A stretch of DNA of 64,000 bases from Zoogloea oleivorans (GCF_008107625.1 NZ_SDKK01000011.1:62001-126000), one strand, 5' to 3'. Shown: positions 49,122 through 58,432, counted from the stretch's first letter. Notes: generated by a model not told the origin, from the sequence alone. Made by a program: numbers and translations.

Positions 49122-50552
49122 CTAGTCACCACCCGGCAGGGCCACCGGCAGATCGTCCAGCTGGGCGGCTTCGATCTTCTGGAAGTGGGCGGTGATCTTG
49201 CGTGACGAGGTTTGCACCTCGGCGACGTCTTCGCCGGCCTGGCGGATGTGCACGGCGAGCTTCTGCATGCGCTCGTCGAAGCGGGTGAAGTCCTTGGCGA
49301 GCTTGCCCAGGGCGTCCTTGATGACGTGGATCTGCTTGCGGGTTTCCACGTCCTTGAGCACGGCGCGGGCGGTGTTGAGCACGGCCATCAGCGTGGTCGG
49401 CGAGACGATCCACACCCGGCGGCCCATGGCGTATTCGACCACCTCCGGGTGATAGGCGTGGATTTCGGCGAACACGGCTTCCGCCGGCACGAACATCACC
49501 GCCCCGTCCGACGTCACCCCCGGCAGGATGTACTTGTTGGCGATGGCATCCACGTGCCGCTTCACGTCGCCGCGAAAAGCCCCCTGCGCAGCGCGGCGCT
49601 CCAGATCGCCGCTGTCGGCCACGAACATGCGATGATAGTTTTCCAGTGGAAACTTGGAATCCACCACCACCATGCCGGTCGGCTCGGGCAGGCGCAGCAC
49701 GCAGTCGGCGCGGGTGCCGTTGGGCAGGGTGAACTGGAAGTCGAAAGCCTCCGGCGGCAAGGCGTTGCGGATCAGTGCTTCGAGCTGCACTTCGCCAAAA
49801 GCGCCGCGCGCCCGCTTGTCGCCGAGCAGCTCCTGCAGGCTCACCACGTTGGTGGTCAGGTCACCTATCTTCTTCTGCGCTTCGTCGATGGTGGCCAGGC
49901 GCGCCATCACGTTGGCGAAGGTCTCGTTGGTCTTGCGGAAGCCCTCGTCGAGGCGCTGGTTCACGTGGCCGGTGATCGCCTCCAGGCGCTCATTCACCGT
50001 GCGGCTGAGGGTTTCGATGCTCAGGGTGAGTTGCTCGGAGGCGGCGCGCAGGCCGTTCTGCAGCAGCTCGCGGTCGGCCCGGGCGTGTTCTGAGAGGGTC
50101 TTGAGCGTCTCGGCCACCATCTCGCTGCGCAGCTTTTCCTGGGCGCTGGCGATGGCATTGGCCAGGCCCGACAGGCGCAACGCGGTTTCTTCCTTCTGGC
50201 TGCCCAATTGCCCGACCAGTGCCAGCTGGAGTTGCTGGAGGGCATGGCGGGAAGTGACCTGCTCGGCGTCAAGACGGTCACGCAGACGGTCCACTTCGCC
50301 GCCGACCATCTCCATGACCCGGTCGCTGCTGGCCGTCGTGGCGGCCTGCAGTTCCTTCACAAAGTGGAGCTGCTGGCCGCCAAAAAGACTCGCCAGGCGG
50401 GCCTCCACGCGCGCTGCCAGTTCGTCGGCGAGTCCATCCTGCGCGCGGGCCAGACTGTTCACCCGCAGCACGAGCCAGGCAACAAGAAAAACGCACAGAA
50501 CGAGGACAGCAAAAAGCCAGGGGAACAGGGCCGCAGCGGATTCAGGATTCAT
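49122..50552 (-). CDS. rmuC: DNA recombination protein RmuC
   Basis: The 476-residue protein has an N-terminal membrane anchor (LFPWLFAVLVLCVFLVAWLV, residues 9-28), a long coiled-coil region (about 35-230) and a C-terminal nuclease-like domain with RGAFGEVQLEALI and VVDSKFPLENY (PD-(D/E)xK-type Asp and Lys). RmuC limits inversions at short repeats and affects DNA recombination in E. coli. Length is normal. The REP pair at 50574 lies directly upstream. Confidence 0.94.
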   Translation of the reverse strand: MNPESAAALFPWLFAVLVLCVFLVAWLVLRVNSLARAQDGLADELAARVEARLASLFGGQQLHFVKELQAATTASSDRVMEMVGGEVDRLRDRLDAEQVTSRHALQQLQLALVGQLGSQKEETALRLSGLANAIASAQEKLRSEMVAETLKTLSEHARADRELLQNGLRAASEQLTLSIETLSRTVNERLEAITGHVNQRLDEGFRKTNETFANVMARLATIDEAQKKIGDLTTNVVSLQELLGDKRARGAFGEVQLEALIRNALPPEAFDFQFTLPNGTRADCVLRLPEPTGMVVVDSKFPLENYHRMFVADSGDLERRAAQGAFRGDVKRHVDAIANKYILPGVTSDGAVMFVPAEAVFAEIHAYHPEVVEYAMGRRVWIVSPTTLMAVLNTARAVLKDVETRKQIHVIKDALGKLAKDFTRFDERMQKLAVHIRQAGEDVAEVQTSSRKITAHFQKIEAAQLDDLPVALPGGD

Positions 50553-50573
50553 GGTCGAAGTATACCGGTGCCA

Positions 50574-50638
50574 GTGGGTCGGACTTCAGTCCGACGTCAC
50601 GTGCTGAACGGGGGGACTCGGACTGAAGTCCGACCCAC
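50574..50638. repeat. Inverted REP pair (BIME-like)
   Basis: First REP at 50574-50595 reads GTGG then TCGGACT-TC-AGTCCGA; its inverse copy is at 50618-50638. The spacer is 22 nt. Each unit is itself a palindrome and has the GTGG head found in REPs tied to RAYT transposases. It lies between the permease stop and the rmuC start. Confidence 0.85.
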
Positions 50639-50643
50639 TCAAC

Positions 50644-53130
50644 TCAGCTCAGCGCCCGCAGACTCGCCAGCGGCGGTTGCGACAGCAGGTGCCGGGTGCC
50701 GAACCAGCCAGCCAGCACCACCACCGCGCAGCCGGCCACCGCCCCCACCAGCAAAGGCAGCACGCTCGGCGCGTAGGGAAGCTTGAAGACGAAGTGCGCC
50801 AGCGCCCAGCCAATGGCTGTCGCCCCCACGCCGGCCAGCACGCCGGCCACCAGCCCGAGCACCGCAAACTCGGCGAGCAGCGCCGACCGCAGCTGGGCGT
50901 TGCGCGCCCCCAGCGTGCGCAGGATGGCCATCTCCTTCTCGCGCTCGTCGTGGGTCGCCTGGAGGGCGCCAAAGAGCACGATCACCCCGGCCACCACCGC
51001 AAAGCCGAAAACAAACTGCACCGCCGCAATCAACTGCTCGACCATGCCCTGGATCTGGCCGATCACCGCTGCGACGTCGATCACCGTGAAGTTGGGAAAG
51101 GCGGCCACCATCCGGTTGGCAAAATCCATTTGCGTCGCGGGCAGGTAGAAGCTGGTGATGTAGCTGGCCGGAAAGCTCTCGAGCATGCCCGGCCCCGCAA
51201 CGACGAAGAAGTTCACCCGCATCGAATCCCAGTCGAGCTTGCGCAGGCTGGTGACCCGCGCCTCGCTGCGATTACCGGCGATCTCGAAAGTCAGCAAGTC
51301 GCCCATCGCCAGCCCGAGGGTCTGGGCCAGGCCCTGCTCCACCGAGAAAGCCGGCGTCTTGCTGTCACCGTGCCACTGCCCCGCCACCACGCTGTTGCCG
51401 CTGGGCAGGCGGGTGTCGAAGGACAGGTTGAAGTCGCGGTCGACCAGGCGCTTGGCCCGGTCGTCGGTGTAGTCATCGGCGCTCACCGGACGCCCGTTCA
51501 CCGCCACCAGGCGGCCGCGGATCATCGGCTGCAGGTTCGGCGCCGGCCGGCCTTCGTCTTTGAAAAACTTGCGCAGCGGGTCGAGCTGATCGGGCTGGAT
51601 GTTGATCACGAAACGGTTCGGCGCATCGGCCGGCGTGGCCTGCTTCCAGTTGTCGAGCAGATCGCCGCGCACCAGCGTCAGGAGCAGCAGCGCGGTCAGC
51701 CCCATGCCCAGGGCCAGCACCTGCACCAGGCTGGCCACCGGCCGCCGGCGCAGCGACGCCAGCCCGTAGCGCCAGCCGCTGCTGGCCACCGCCCGCACCC
51801 GGCCCAACGCGCCCAGCACCAGCCAGCCGACCAGCCCGTACACCGTAAAAGCCAGCGCAAAACCGCCCACCACCCACAAACCGAGCAGCCAGTCGCGAGC
51901 AATGCCGACCAGCAACCCCGCCAGCACCAGTGCGCCAACCGCCCATGCCAGCCCTTCCCGTGCGGCAAGACCGTCCCATTCACGACGCAGCACGCGCAGG
52001 GTCGACACCCGCCCAAGGCGGATCAGCGGCGGCAGCGCAAAGCCCATCAAGAGCAGCAGCGACACCGCCAGCCCGTGGGCCACCGGCCACCAGCCAGGCG
52101 CCGGCAGCGGAAAGCCCACCAACTCACCCAGCAAGCCGTTGAGCACGAACTGCACACCAAAACCCAGCACGCAGCCGACCACCCCGGCAGCCAGCCCGAG
52201 CAGCGCAAACTCGCCCAGAAAGAGCCGCAAAAGCTGCGACTGGCTGGCGCCAACACAGCGCATCACCGCGCAGCCATCCAGGTGCCGATCGACAAAACGC
52301 CGTGTCGCCAGGCCCACCGCCACCGCCGCCAGCACCACCGCCAGCATCGCCGCAAAGCGCAGGAAGCGCTCGGTGCGGTCGAGGGTCGAGCGGACTTCCG
52401 GACGGGCGTTGTCCACGTTCTCGAGGGTTTCGCCGCGCTGCAGCTTGGGCTTGGCCCAGGCTTCAAAACCGGCCACGTCGGCTATCTCGCCGGCTACATG
52501 AAGGCGATAGAAAACCCGGCTGCCCGGCTGGATCAGACTGGTTGCCGGCAGGTCGGCCGCGTTCATCACCAGACGCGGCAGCAGGCTGAAAAAATTTGCG
52601 CCCCGGTCGGATTCAAAGGACAGCACCGCCGCCATCCTGAGGCGCGAGGCGCCCAGGCCGATCATGTCGCCCGGCCTGGCCCCCAGCGCGCTGGCCAGAC
52701 GCTCGTCCAGCCACAGCTCGCCCGGCGCCGGAATGCCCTTCGCGGGCGCGTCCGGCTGGTTGAGCCCCGGCGCGATGCGGATCGCCCCGCGCAGCGGGTG
52801 GCCACCCTCGACCACCTTGACACCGGCCAGCTGGGCACCCTCGCCAAAGCTCGCCATGCTGGTAAAGGTACTCGACACCACCGACTTCAAACCACGCCGG
52901 CCCGCTTCGTCCCGAAAGACCGGATTCAGCGGATGGTCGGACACCACCACCAGATCGCCGCCGAGGAGCTGGTTGGCCTCCCGCGTGAGCGCCTGGGCGA
53001 CGCGGTCAGTGAAGAAGCCGACGCTGGTCAGACTGGTGACGGCAATCACCAGGGCAATCAGGAGCAGGCCAAGTTCGCCGGCACGCAGATCGCGGCGCAG
53101 CATACGTAAAGACAGGGAAAATGCGTTCAT
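50644..53130 (-). CDS. FtsX-family ABC permease (YbbP-like), orphan
   Basis: The 828-residue inner-membrane protein has the duplicated MacB/FtsX layout: an N-terminal segment (GLLLIALVIAVTSLTSVGFF), a large periplasmic part, groups of helices near 260-500 and three C-terminal helices (about 700-825). In E. coli ybbP is paired with ATPase ybbA next to tesA. No ATPase gene is adjacent here, so either a distant ATPase serves it or the pair was split. Substrate is unknown; a lipoprotein or lipid is possible. Confidence 0.88.
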   Translation of the reverse strand: MNAFSLSLRMLRRDLRAGELGLLLIALVIAVTSLTSVGFFTDRVAQALTREANQLLGGDLVVVSDHPLNPVFRDEAGRRGLKSVVSSTFTSMASFGEGAQLAGVKVVEGGHPLRGAIRIAPGLNQPDAPAKGIPAPGELWLDERLASALGARPGDMIGLGASRLRMAAVLSFESDRGANFFSLLPRLVMNAADLPATSLIQPGSRVFYRLHVAGEIADVAGFEAWAKPKLQRGETLENVDNARPEVRSTLDRTERFLRFAAMLAVVLAAVAVGLATRRFVDRHLDGCAVMRCVGASQSQLLRLFLGEFALLGLAAGVVGCVLGFGVQFVLNGLLGELVGFPLPAPGWWPVAHGLAVSLLLLMGFALPPLIRLGRVSTLRVLRREWDGLAAREGLAWAVGALVLAGLLVGIARDWLLGLWVVGGFALAFTVYGLVGWLVLGALGRVRAVASSGWRYGLASLRRRPVASLVQVLALGMGLTALLLLTLVRGDLLDNWKQATPADAPNRFVINIQPDQLDPLRKFFKDEGRPAPNLQPMIRGRLVAVNGRPVSADDYTDDRAKRLVDRDFNLSFDTRLPSGNSVVAGQWHGDSKTPAFSVEQGLAQTLGLAMGDLLTFEIAGNRSEARVTSLRKLDWDSMRVNFFVVAGPGMLESFPASYITSFYLPATQMDFANRMVAAFPNFTVIDVAAVIGQIQGMVEQLIAAVQFVFGFAVVAGVIVLFGALQATHDEREKEMAILRTLGARNAQLRSALLAEFAVLGLVAGVLAGVGATAIGWALAHFVFKLPYAPSVLPLLVGAVAGCAVVVLAGWFGTRHLLSQPPLASLRALS

Positions 53131-53173
53131 GGGGTGTCAGGCAACGGGCAGGCAGAAAGATTCCTGCCGGCCC

Positions 53174-54343
53174 TCATGCAACTGACAACCAGCGCTGGGC
53201 CAGACGCACCCAGTAGGCCACACCGAAGGGAATCGCCTCGTCATTGAAGTCGTAGTGCGGGTTGTGCAGCGTGCAGCCACCCTCCCCCGGGCCGTTGCCA
53301 AGCCAGATGTAGCAGCCGGGCTTTTCCTGCAGGAAGTAGGCAAAATCCTCGGCCCCCATGCTCGGCTTCGGGTCGATGGACACATTCGTGCTACCGCACA
53401 CCTCGGCCGCCACCGCGGCACAAAACTCCGCCTCGGCCACGGTGTTGATGGTCGGCGGATAACCGCGCCGGTAGTCGAAATTCACGTTGGCACCAAAAGC
53501 CGCGCCCACCCCGGCGCAGATACGCTGCATGGTGTCCTCCACCTGCGACTCGATCTCCGGCCGGAAGGCCCGCACCGTGCCGCCGATGCGGGCGATGTCG
53601 GGAATCACGTTGTAGGCGTCGCCCGCATGGAACTGGGTCACCGACAGCACGGCGGCGTCCAGCGGGTCTTTATTGCGGCTGACCACCGACTGCAAGGCCT
53701 GCACCAGCGCCGAGCCGGCCAGCACCGGGTCGATGCCCTGGTGCGGCATCGCCGCGTGGGCGCCGTGGCCCTTGATCTCGATGTCGAAACGGTCGGCGCA
53801 GGCCATCACCGGCCCGCGATGCACGGCGATCTGCCCCAGCGGCAAACCCGGCCAGTTGTGCAGGCCGAACACCGCGTCCATCGGGAAGCGTTCAAAGAGT
53901 CCGTCGGCGATCATCGCCGGTGCGCCGCCCTCACCCTCTTCGGCCGGCTGGAACAAAAAGTACACTGTGCCGTCGAACGCCGGGTTGCGGGCAAGGTGCG
54001 CCGCCGCGCCAAGCAGCATCGCCGTGTGCCCGTCGTGGCCGCAGGCGTGCATCCGGCCGGGGTGACGGGAATGGTGGTTGAAATCGTTCTTCTCCTGGAT
54101 CGGCAGCGCGTCCATATCGGCGCGCAGGCCGATGGCCCGGGTACTCGTACCAGCCCGCAGCACACCAACCACGCCGGTCTTGCCGACGCCCCGGTGGGTT
54201 TCGATGCCCAGCGCCTCGAGGCGATCGGCGACGATGGCCGCAGTACGATGCTCTTCGAAGGCCAGTTCCGGGTGGGCGTGGATGTCGCGACGGATCGCCG
54301 TGATCTCGGCGTGCTCGGCCCGCAGATTATCTAGAAGGTGCAT
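53174..54343 (-). CDS. M20D amidohydrolase (hippurate hydrolase-like)
   Basis: The 389-residue cytosolic metallo-amidohydrolase has the metal ligands Cys101 and His103 in MHACGHDGHTAMLLGAA, catalytic Glu135-Glu136 in FQPAEEGEGG, a ligand His in FGLHNWPG and a C-terminal His in LHNPHYDF. The family cleaves N-acyl amino acids such as hippurate or indole-acetyl amino acids; the substrate cannot be told from sequence. It is divergent from the HDAC-family gene with a 92-bp gap. Confidence 0.93.
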   Translation of the reverse strand: MHLLDNLRAEHAEITAIRRDIHAHPELAFEEHRTAAIVADRLEALGIETHRGVGKTGVVGVLRAGTSTRAIGLRADMDALPIQEKNDFNHHSRHPGRMHACGHDGHTAMLLGAAAHLARNPAFDGTVYFLFQPAEEGEGGAPAMIADGLFERFPMDAVFGLHNWPGLPLGQIAVHRGPVMACADRFDIEIKGHGAHAAMPHQGIDPVLAGSALVQALQSVVSRNKDPLDAAVLSVTQFHAGDAYNVIPDIARIGGTVRAFRPEIESQVEDTMQRICAGVGAAFGANVNFDYRRGYPPTINTVAEAEFCAAVAAEVCGSTNVSIDPKPSMGAEDFAYFLQEKPGCYIWLGNGPGEGGCTLHNPHYDFNDEAIPFGVAYWVRLAQRWLSVA

Positions 54344-54435
54344 GATGCGTCCCGATGATCGGCCCCGTGGCCGCTTGGGGAAATGATAGCAGCGGCGGGC
54401 TTCCCCGCTCTACCGCCAGTAACCGACGACTTACG

Positions 54436-55356
54436 ATGAAACTCTTCTACGCCGACCATTTTGTTCTGCCACTGCCCGAGGGGCACCGCTTTCCGATGGA
54501 AAAATACGCCCGTCTGCGGGAGCGCCTGATGGCCTCCGGCCAGTTCGCGGCCGATGACTTCCATATACCGACCGCGGCCAGCGACACTGAAATCCTGCGC
54601 GCCCACGACGCCGGCTACCTGCAGCGCGTCGTCCGCGGCACGCTCGGCAAGGACGAAATCCGGCGCATCGGTTTTCCGTGGTCCGAAGCCATGGTCGAAC
54701 GCTCGCGGCGCTCGGCCGGCGCCACCCTGGCCGCCTGCCGGGCCGCGCTGGAAGACGGCTGCGCGGCCAACCTGGCCGGTGGCACCCACCACGCCTTCCG
54801 TGACCGGGGCGAGGGCTTCTGTGTCTTCAACGACGCCGCCATCGCCGCCCTGGCCATGCGCGCCGAAGGCCGCGTCGAGCGGGTGGCGATCATCGATTGC
54901 GACGTGCATCAGGGCAACGGCACCGCCGCCATCCTTGCCAGCCAGCCCGACTGTTTCACCTTCAGCATCCACGGCGCCCGCAACTACCCCTTCGACAAGG
55001 AACGCAGCGATCTGGACCTGGAAATGCCCGACGGCACGACCGACGACGCTTACCTCACCGGCCTGCAGGCAGCCCTCGGCGTCGTCTTCGCCCGCGGCCG
55101 GCCGGATCTGGTGATCTACCTGGCTGGCGCCGACCCTTATGAGGACGACCGTCTCGGCCGACTCAAGCTGACCAAGGCCGGCCTCGCCGAACGAGACGAA
55201 CTGGTCTTCGAGAAAGTGAAGAAACGCGGCCTGCCCATTGCCGTTGCCATGGCCGGCGGCTACGCCCGGCAGATCGACGACACGGTAAGCATCCACGCAG
55301 AAACCATAAGCACGGCTGCACGCATCTTCCGTGCACGTAAGCCGGCATCGCTATAA
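54436..55356 (+). CDS. Histone deacetylase superfamily (class II-like) deacetylase
   Basis: The 306-residue zinc hydrolase has the double His charge-relay GGTHHAFRDRGEGFCVFND, zinc ligands in IDCDVHQGNGT and a final ligand Asp in YLAGADPYEDDRLG. Bacterial members deacetylate acetyl-lysine proteins (AcuC-like) or acetylated polyamines and small amides. ATG 54436 (MKLFYADHFVLPLP) is the family start. It precedes the MoxR/VWA pair by 30 bp on the same strand and could be cotranscribed. Confidence 0.92.
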   Translation: MKLFYADHFVLPLPEGHRFPMEKYARLRERLMASGQFAADDFHIPTAASDTEILRAHDAGYLQRVVRGTLGKDEIRRIGFPWSEAMVERSRRSAGATLAACRAALEDGCAANLAGGTHHAFRDRGEGFCVFNDAAIAALAMRAEGRVERVAIIDCDVHQGNGTAAILASQPDCFTFSIHGARNYPFDKERSDLDLEMPDGTTDDAYLTGLQAALGVVFARGRPDLVIYLAGADPYEDDRLGRLKLTKAGLAERDELVFEKVKKRGLPIAVAMAGGYARQIDDTVSIHAETISTAARIFRARKPASL

Positions 55357-55386
55357 TCAGGAACACCCCCTCAGAGGAATCACCCC

Positions 55387-56229
55387 ATGCGTTTCGAAGG
55401 CTCCGACGACTACGTCACCACCCCCGACCTGAAGCTGGCGGTGAATGCCGCCATCCGCCTGCAGCGCCCGCTCCTCATCAAGGGCGAGCCCGGCACCGGC
55501 AAGACCATGCTCGCCGAGGAAGTCGCCGCCGCCCTGGGCATGCCGCTCATGCAATGGCACATCAAGTCCACCACCAAGGCCCAGCAGGGCCTGTACGAAT
55601 ACGATGCGGTATCGCGCCTGCGCGACTCCCAGCTCGGTGACGACAAGGTCAAGGACATCGGCAACTACATCGTCAAGGGCACCCTGTGGCAAGCCTTCGA
55701 GGCCGACGAGCCGACCGTGGTGCTGATCGACGAGATCGACAAGGCCGACATCGAATTCCCCAACGACCTGCTGCGCGAACTCGACCGCATGGAGTTCTAC
55801 GTTTACGAGACGCGCCAGCTCGTCAAAGCCAGACACCGTCCCATCGTCTTCATCACCTCCAACAACGAAAAAGAGCTGCCCGACGCCTTCCTGCGCCGCT
55901 GCTTCTTCCACTACATCAAGTTTCCCGACCGGGACACGATGCAGAAGATCGTCGATGTGCATTTCCCGGGCATCAAGCAGGCTCTGCTGAAGGAAGCGCT
56001 GGAAGTGTTTTTCGGCCTGCGCGACGTGCCCGGCCTGAAGAAGAAGCCGTCCACCTCCGAACTGATCGACTGGCTCAAGCTGCTGGTCGCCGAGGAAATC
56101 CCCGTCGAAGCCCTGCGCTCGCCGGACCAGAAGGCCAGCATCCCGCCGCTGCATGGCGCGTTGCTGAAGAACGAGCAGGACATGCACCTCTTCGAGCGGC
56201 TGGTTTTCATGGCCCAGCGCAACCGGTAG
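55387..56229 (+). CDS. MoxR-family AAA+ ATPase
   Basis: The 280-residue ATPase has Walker A GEPGTGKTMLAEE, Walker B VVLIDEIDKADIEFPNDLL, sensor FITSNNEKELPDAFLRRC with the Arg finger, and a helical C-terminal domain. MoxR ATPases act with VWA proteins in metal insertion or protein maturation. AGAGG precedes ATG 55387, and the VWA gene follows 7 bp later. Confidence 0.94.
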   Translation: MRFEGSDDYVTTPDLKLAVNAAIRLQRPLLIKGEPGTGKTMLAEEVAAALGMPLMQWHIKSTTKAQQGLYEYDAVSRLRDSQLGDDKVKDIGNYIVKGTLWQAFEADEPTVVLIDEIDKADIEFPNDLLRELDRMEFYVYETRQLVKARHRPIVFITSNNEKELPDAFLRRCFFHYIKFPDRDTMQKIVDVHFPGIKQALLKEALEVFFGLRDVPGLKKKPSTSELIDWLKLLVAEEIPVEALRSPDQKASIPPLHGALLKNEQDMHLFERLVFMAQRNR

Positions 56230-56236
56230 GCAGGCC

Positions 56237-57415
56237 ATGCTCATCGACTTCTTCCTCCACCTCAAGGCCCGCAAACTGCCGGTGTCGACGAAGGAATTCC
56301 TCACTCTGCTCGAAGGCCTGCAGGCGGGCCTTGGCGAGCACAGCATGGAAGATTTCTACTTCCTCGCCCGCACCAGCCTGGTCAAGGACGAAACCCATTT
56401 CGACCGCTTCGACCAGGCCTTTGGGGAGTACTTCAAGGGCATCGAGCAGATTCCCGGGCTGGAGGTCGACCTGCCCGAGGAATGGCTGAAGGCGATGATG
56501 CACAAGCACCTCAGCCCCGAAGAAAAAGCCAAGCTCGACAAGCTCGGCTGGGACACGCTGATGGAAGAGTTCAAGAAGCGCCTGCAGGAGCAAAAGGGCC
56601 GCCACCAGGGTGGTTCCAAGTGGGTTGGCACCGGCGGCACCTCGCCCTTCGGCAACAACGGCTACAACCCGGAAGGCATCCGCGTCGGCGGCGAATCCAG
56701 TGGCAACCGCACGGCGGTGAAGGTGTGGGACCAGCGCGAATACCGCAACCTCGACGACAGCGTCGAGCTGGGCACGCGCAACATCAAGGTGGCCCTGCGC
56801 CGCCTGCGCCGCTTTGCCCGCCTCGGCGCACCGGACGAACTGGATCTGGACGGCACCATCGCCGCCACCGCCCGCAATGCCGGCTATCTGGACCTGCTGA
56901 TGCGGCCGGAACGCCACAACGCCGTGAAGGTGCTGATCTTCTTCGATGTGGGTGGCTCGATGGATGACCACGTCAAAGTGTGCGAAGAACTGTTCTCGGC
57001 CTGCCGTACCGAGTTCAAGCACATGGAGTATTTCTACTTCCACAACTGTGTGTACGACAACGTGTGGCGCGACAGCAGCCGGCGCCATTCCGACCGCACG
57101 CCGCTGGTGGACGTGATGCACAAGTACGGGCCCGACTACAAACTGATCTTCGTCGGCGATGCGACCATGAGCCCCTACGAAATCCTGCAGCCCAACGGTT
57201 CCATCGAATACAGCAACAACGAGGCCGGCGCCGTATGGCTACGCCGCCTGGCCGACGCCTACCCGTCGATGGCCTGGCTCAACCCGGAACCGGAGCGGAT
57301 GTGGGACTACCGCCAATCCATCGGCATCATCCGGCAAATACTGGGAGAACAGATGTTCCCCCTGACACTCGACGGACTGACCCGGGCTATTACGCACTTG
57401 TCACGAAAACGCTGA
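56237..57415 (+). CDS. VWA domain protein (CoxE-like), MoxR partner
   Basis: The 392-residue protein has an N-terminal helical region (MLIDFFLHLKARKLPVSTKEF, given as position 1-20 landmark), a Gly-rich linker (HQGGSKWVGTGGTSPFGNNG) and a VWA domain with the metal site variant FFDVGGSMDDH (DxGxS instead of DxSxS). CoxE-like members work with CoxD-type MoxR ATPases in cofactor insertion, but no molybdenum or CO dehydrogenase genes are near, so the client is unknown. Just beyond its stop lies a REP pair. Confidence 0.9.
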   Translation: MLIDFFLHLKARKLPVSTKEFLTLLEGLQAGLGEHSMEDFYFLARTSLVKDETHFDRFDQAFGEYFKGIEQIPGLEVDLPEEWLKAMMHKHLSPEEKAKLDKLGWDTLMEEFKKRLQEQKGRHQGGSKWVGTGGTSPFGNNGYNPEGIRVGGESSGNRTAVKVWDQREYRNLDDSVELGTRNIKVALRRLRRFARLGAPDELDLDGTIAATARNAGYLDLLMRPERHNAVKVLIFFDVGGSMDDHVKVCEELFSACRTEFKHMEYFYFHNCVYDNVWRDSSRRHSDRTPLVDVMHKYGPDYKLIFVGDATMSPYEILQPNGSIEYSNNEAGAVWLRRLADAYPSMAWLNPEPERMWDYRQSIGIIRQILGEQMFPLTLDGLTRAITHLSRKR

Positions 57416-57423
57416 CGCCCCCT

Positions 57424-57488
57424 GTGGGTCGGACTTCAGTCCGACAACATGCGCTGAACCCGTAGAGTCGGACTGAAGTCCGACCCAC
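57424..57488. repeat. Inverted REP pair (BIME-like)
   Basis: REP unit at 57424-57445 and its inverse at 57467-57488, both identical in their 22-nt core to the first unit at 50574, with a 21-nt spacer. It fills the space between the convergent VWA and ODP genes, the usual place for REP clusters. Could form a long cruciform and help to end transcription. Confidence 0.88.
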
Positions 57489-57497
57489 AAAAATGCA

Positions 57498-58268
57498 TCA
57501 CGGCACCCGGTAGTTTTCCTGAGTCATGATGTCGATGCCGCACTGGAGGTTTTCGATCCAGTCGAGGAAGCGATTGACCATCACCTTGCCCTCGAAGCGG
57601 CAACCATGCTGGGGCACGATCATCTCCACGTCGAGCTGGCGAACCATGTTTACCCAGTAGCGGCAGATCTTGTTGGAGATCATGTAGCGACGGTGAAAAC
57701 CGGCCATGGTGATCACGTGATCGTCGAAATCCTTCACCGGCTCGGCGGCCTGCTCGTGATTCACCAACGAGGCGCCCATGTCGCCGGAGAACAGGATCTT
57801 CGACACCGGGTCATAAAACTGGAAGTTGCCTTCCGAATGCATGAAATGCGCGGGCACGGCCTTGATCTTGTTATCGCCAAGGGTAATGTTCATGCCCTCG
57901 TCAGGGATACCGAGTATGCGGGCGGTGTAATCCTTGCCGGTCGTGAAGTGGGGAATGAAACGGGTCCACAACCGCGAAATCATCACCTTGCAGTGGGTAG
58001 ACACCATCCACTTGTTCAGCGAGGCAATGATGTCCGGGTCAGCATGGGTGGCGAAGATATAATCCAGCCCGCGGGACGGGAAGAAACGCTGCATGGACAT
58101 CAGCAAACCGTTGTAGGTCATGTTCCCACCCGGATCGATCAGCGCCCCGTGTTCGCCATCGACGATCAGGAACTGATTGCACTGGACGGCGTGGTCAACC
58201 TCCTCGTCTACCAGATCGTAGAAGGCCAGACAGGCGTGCTTGCCGTTGTTGAAAAGTTCGACAGCCAT
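57498..58268 (-). CDS. Standalone ODP-type di-iron metallo-beta-lactamase protein
   Basis: The 256-residue protein has the fold of the oxygen-binding di-iron (ODP) and flavodiiron families but no flavodoxin domain. Putative ligands: His75, Asp77 and Asp79 in THADPDI, His in HFMHSEGNF, Asp in FSGDMGA, and His in VPQHGCRF. The box differs from the HxExDH of flavodiiron proteins (Glu to Asp, last His to Ile), as in other ODP homologues. Characterised ODPs bind or sense oxygen and partner chemotaxis proteins; none is here. A box TTGAT-CATG-GTCAA upstream suggests FNR-type control. Confidence 0.82.
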   Translation of the reverse strand: MAVELFNNGKHACLAFYDLVDEEVDHAVQCNQFLIVDGEHGALIDPGGNMTYNGLLMSMQRFFPSRGLDYIFATHADPDIIASLNKWMVSTHCKVMISRLWTRFIPHFTTGKDYTARILGIPDEGMNITLGDNKIKAVPAHFMHSEGNFQFYDPVSKILFSGDMGASLVNHEQAAEPVKDFDDHVITMAGFHRRYMISNKICRYWVNMVRQLDVEMIVPQHGCRFEGKVMVNRFLDWIENLQCGIDIMTQENYRVP

Positions 58269-58347
58269 GGAGATCGTGTGCGGGAAATCAGTCGGACCGC
58301 CACTTTAGCCGACATGCAGGATGTCGAACAGATGACAATGATTAGCA

Positions 58348-58361
58348 TTGATCATGGTCAA
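58348..58361. promoter_or_regulatory. FNR/ANR-type box
   Basis: TTGAT-CATG-GTCAA matches the FNR consensus TTGAT-N4-ATCAA with one change, a form common in ANR sites. It lies 80 bp from the ODP start and 72 bp from the small secreted protein start, so it could act on either divergent gene. Confidence 0.6.
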
Positions 58362-58432
58362 ACTATTGCCTCGTCAGCCCCCTGTCTTTTGGGGTATGTT
58401 GATTCTTTGCCTAGCTCGAAAGAGGTTCTGCC

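Noticed and set aside
48635-49132. 165-codon minus-strand frame crossing the palindrome-rich gap
   Set aside because: Most of it is antisense to the glycosyltransferase end or consists of hairpin DNA; the product is Arg/Cys-rich without family features.
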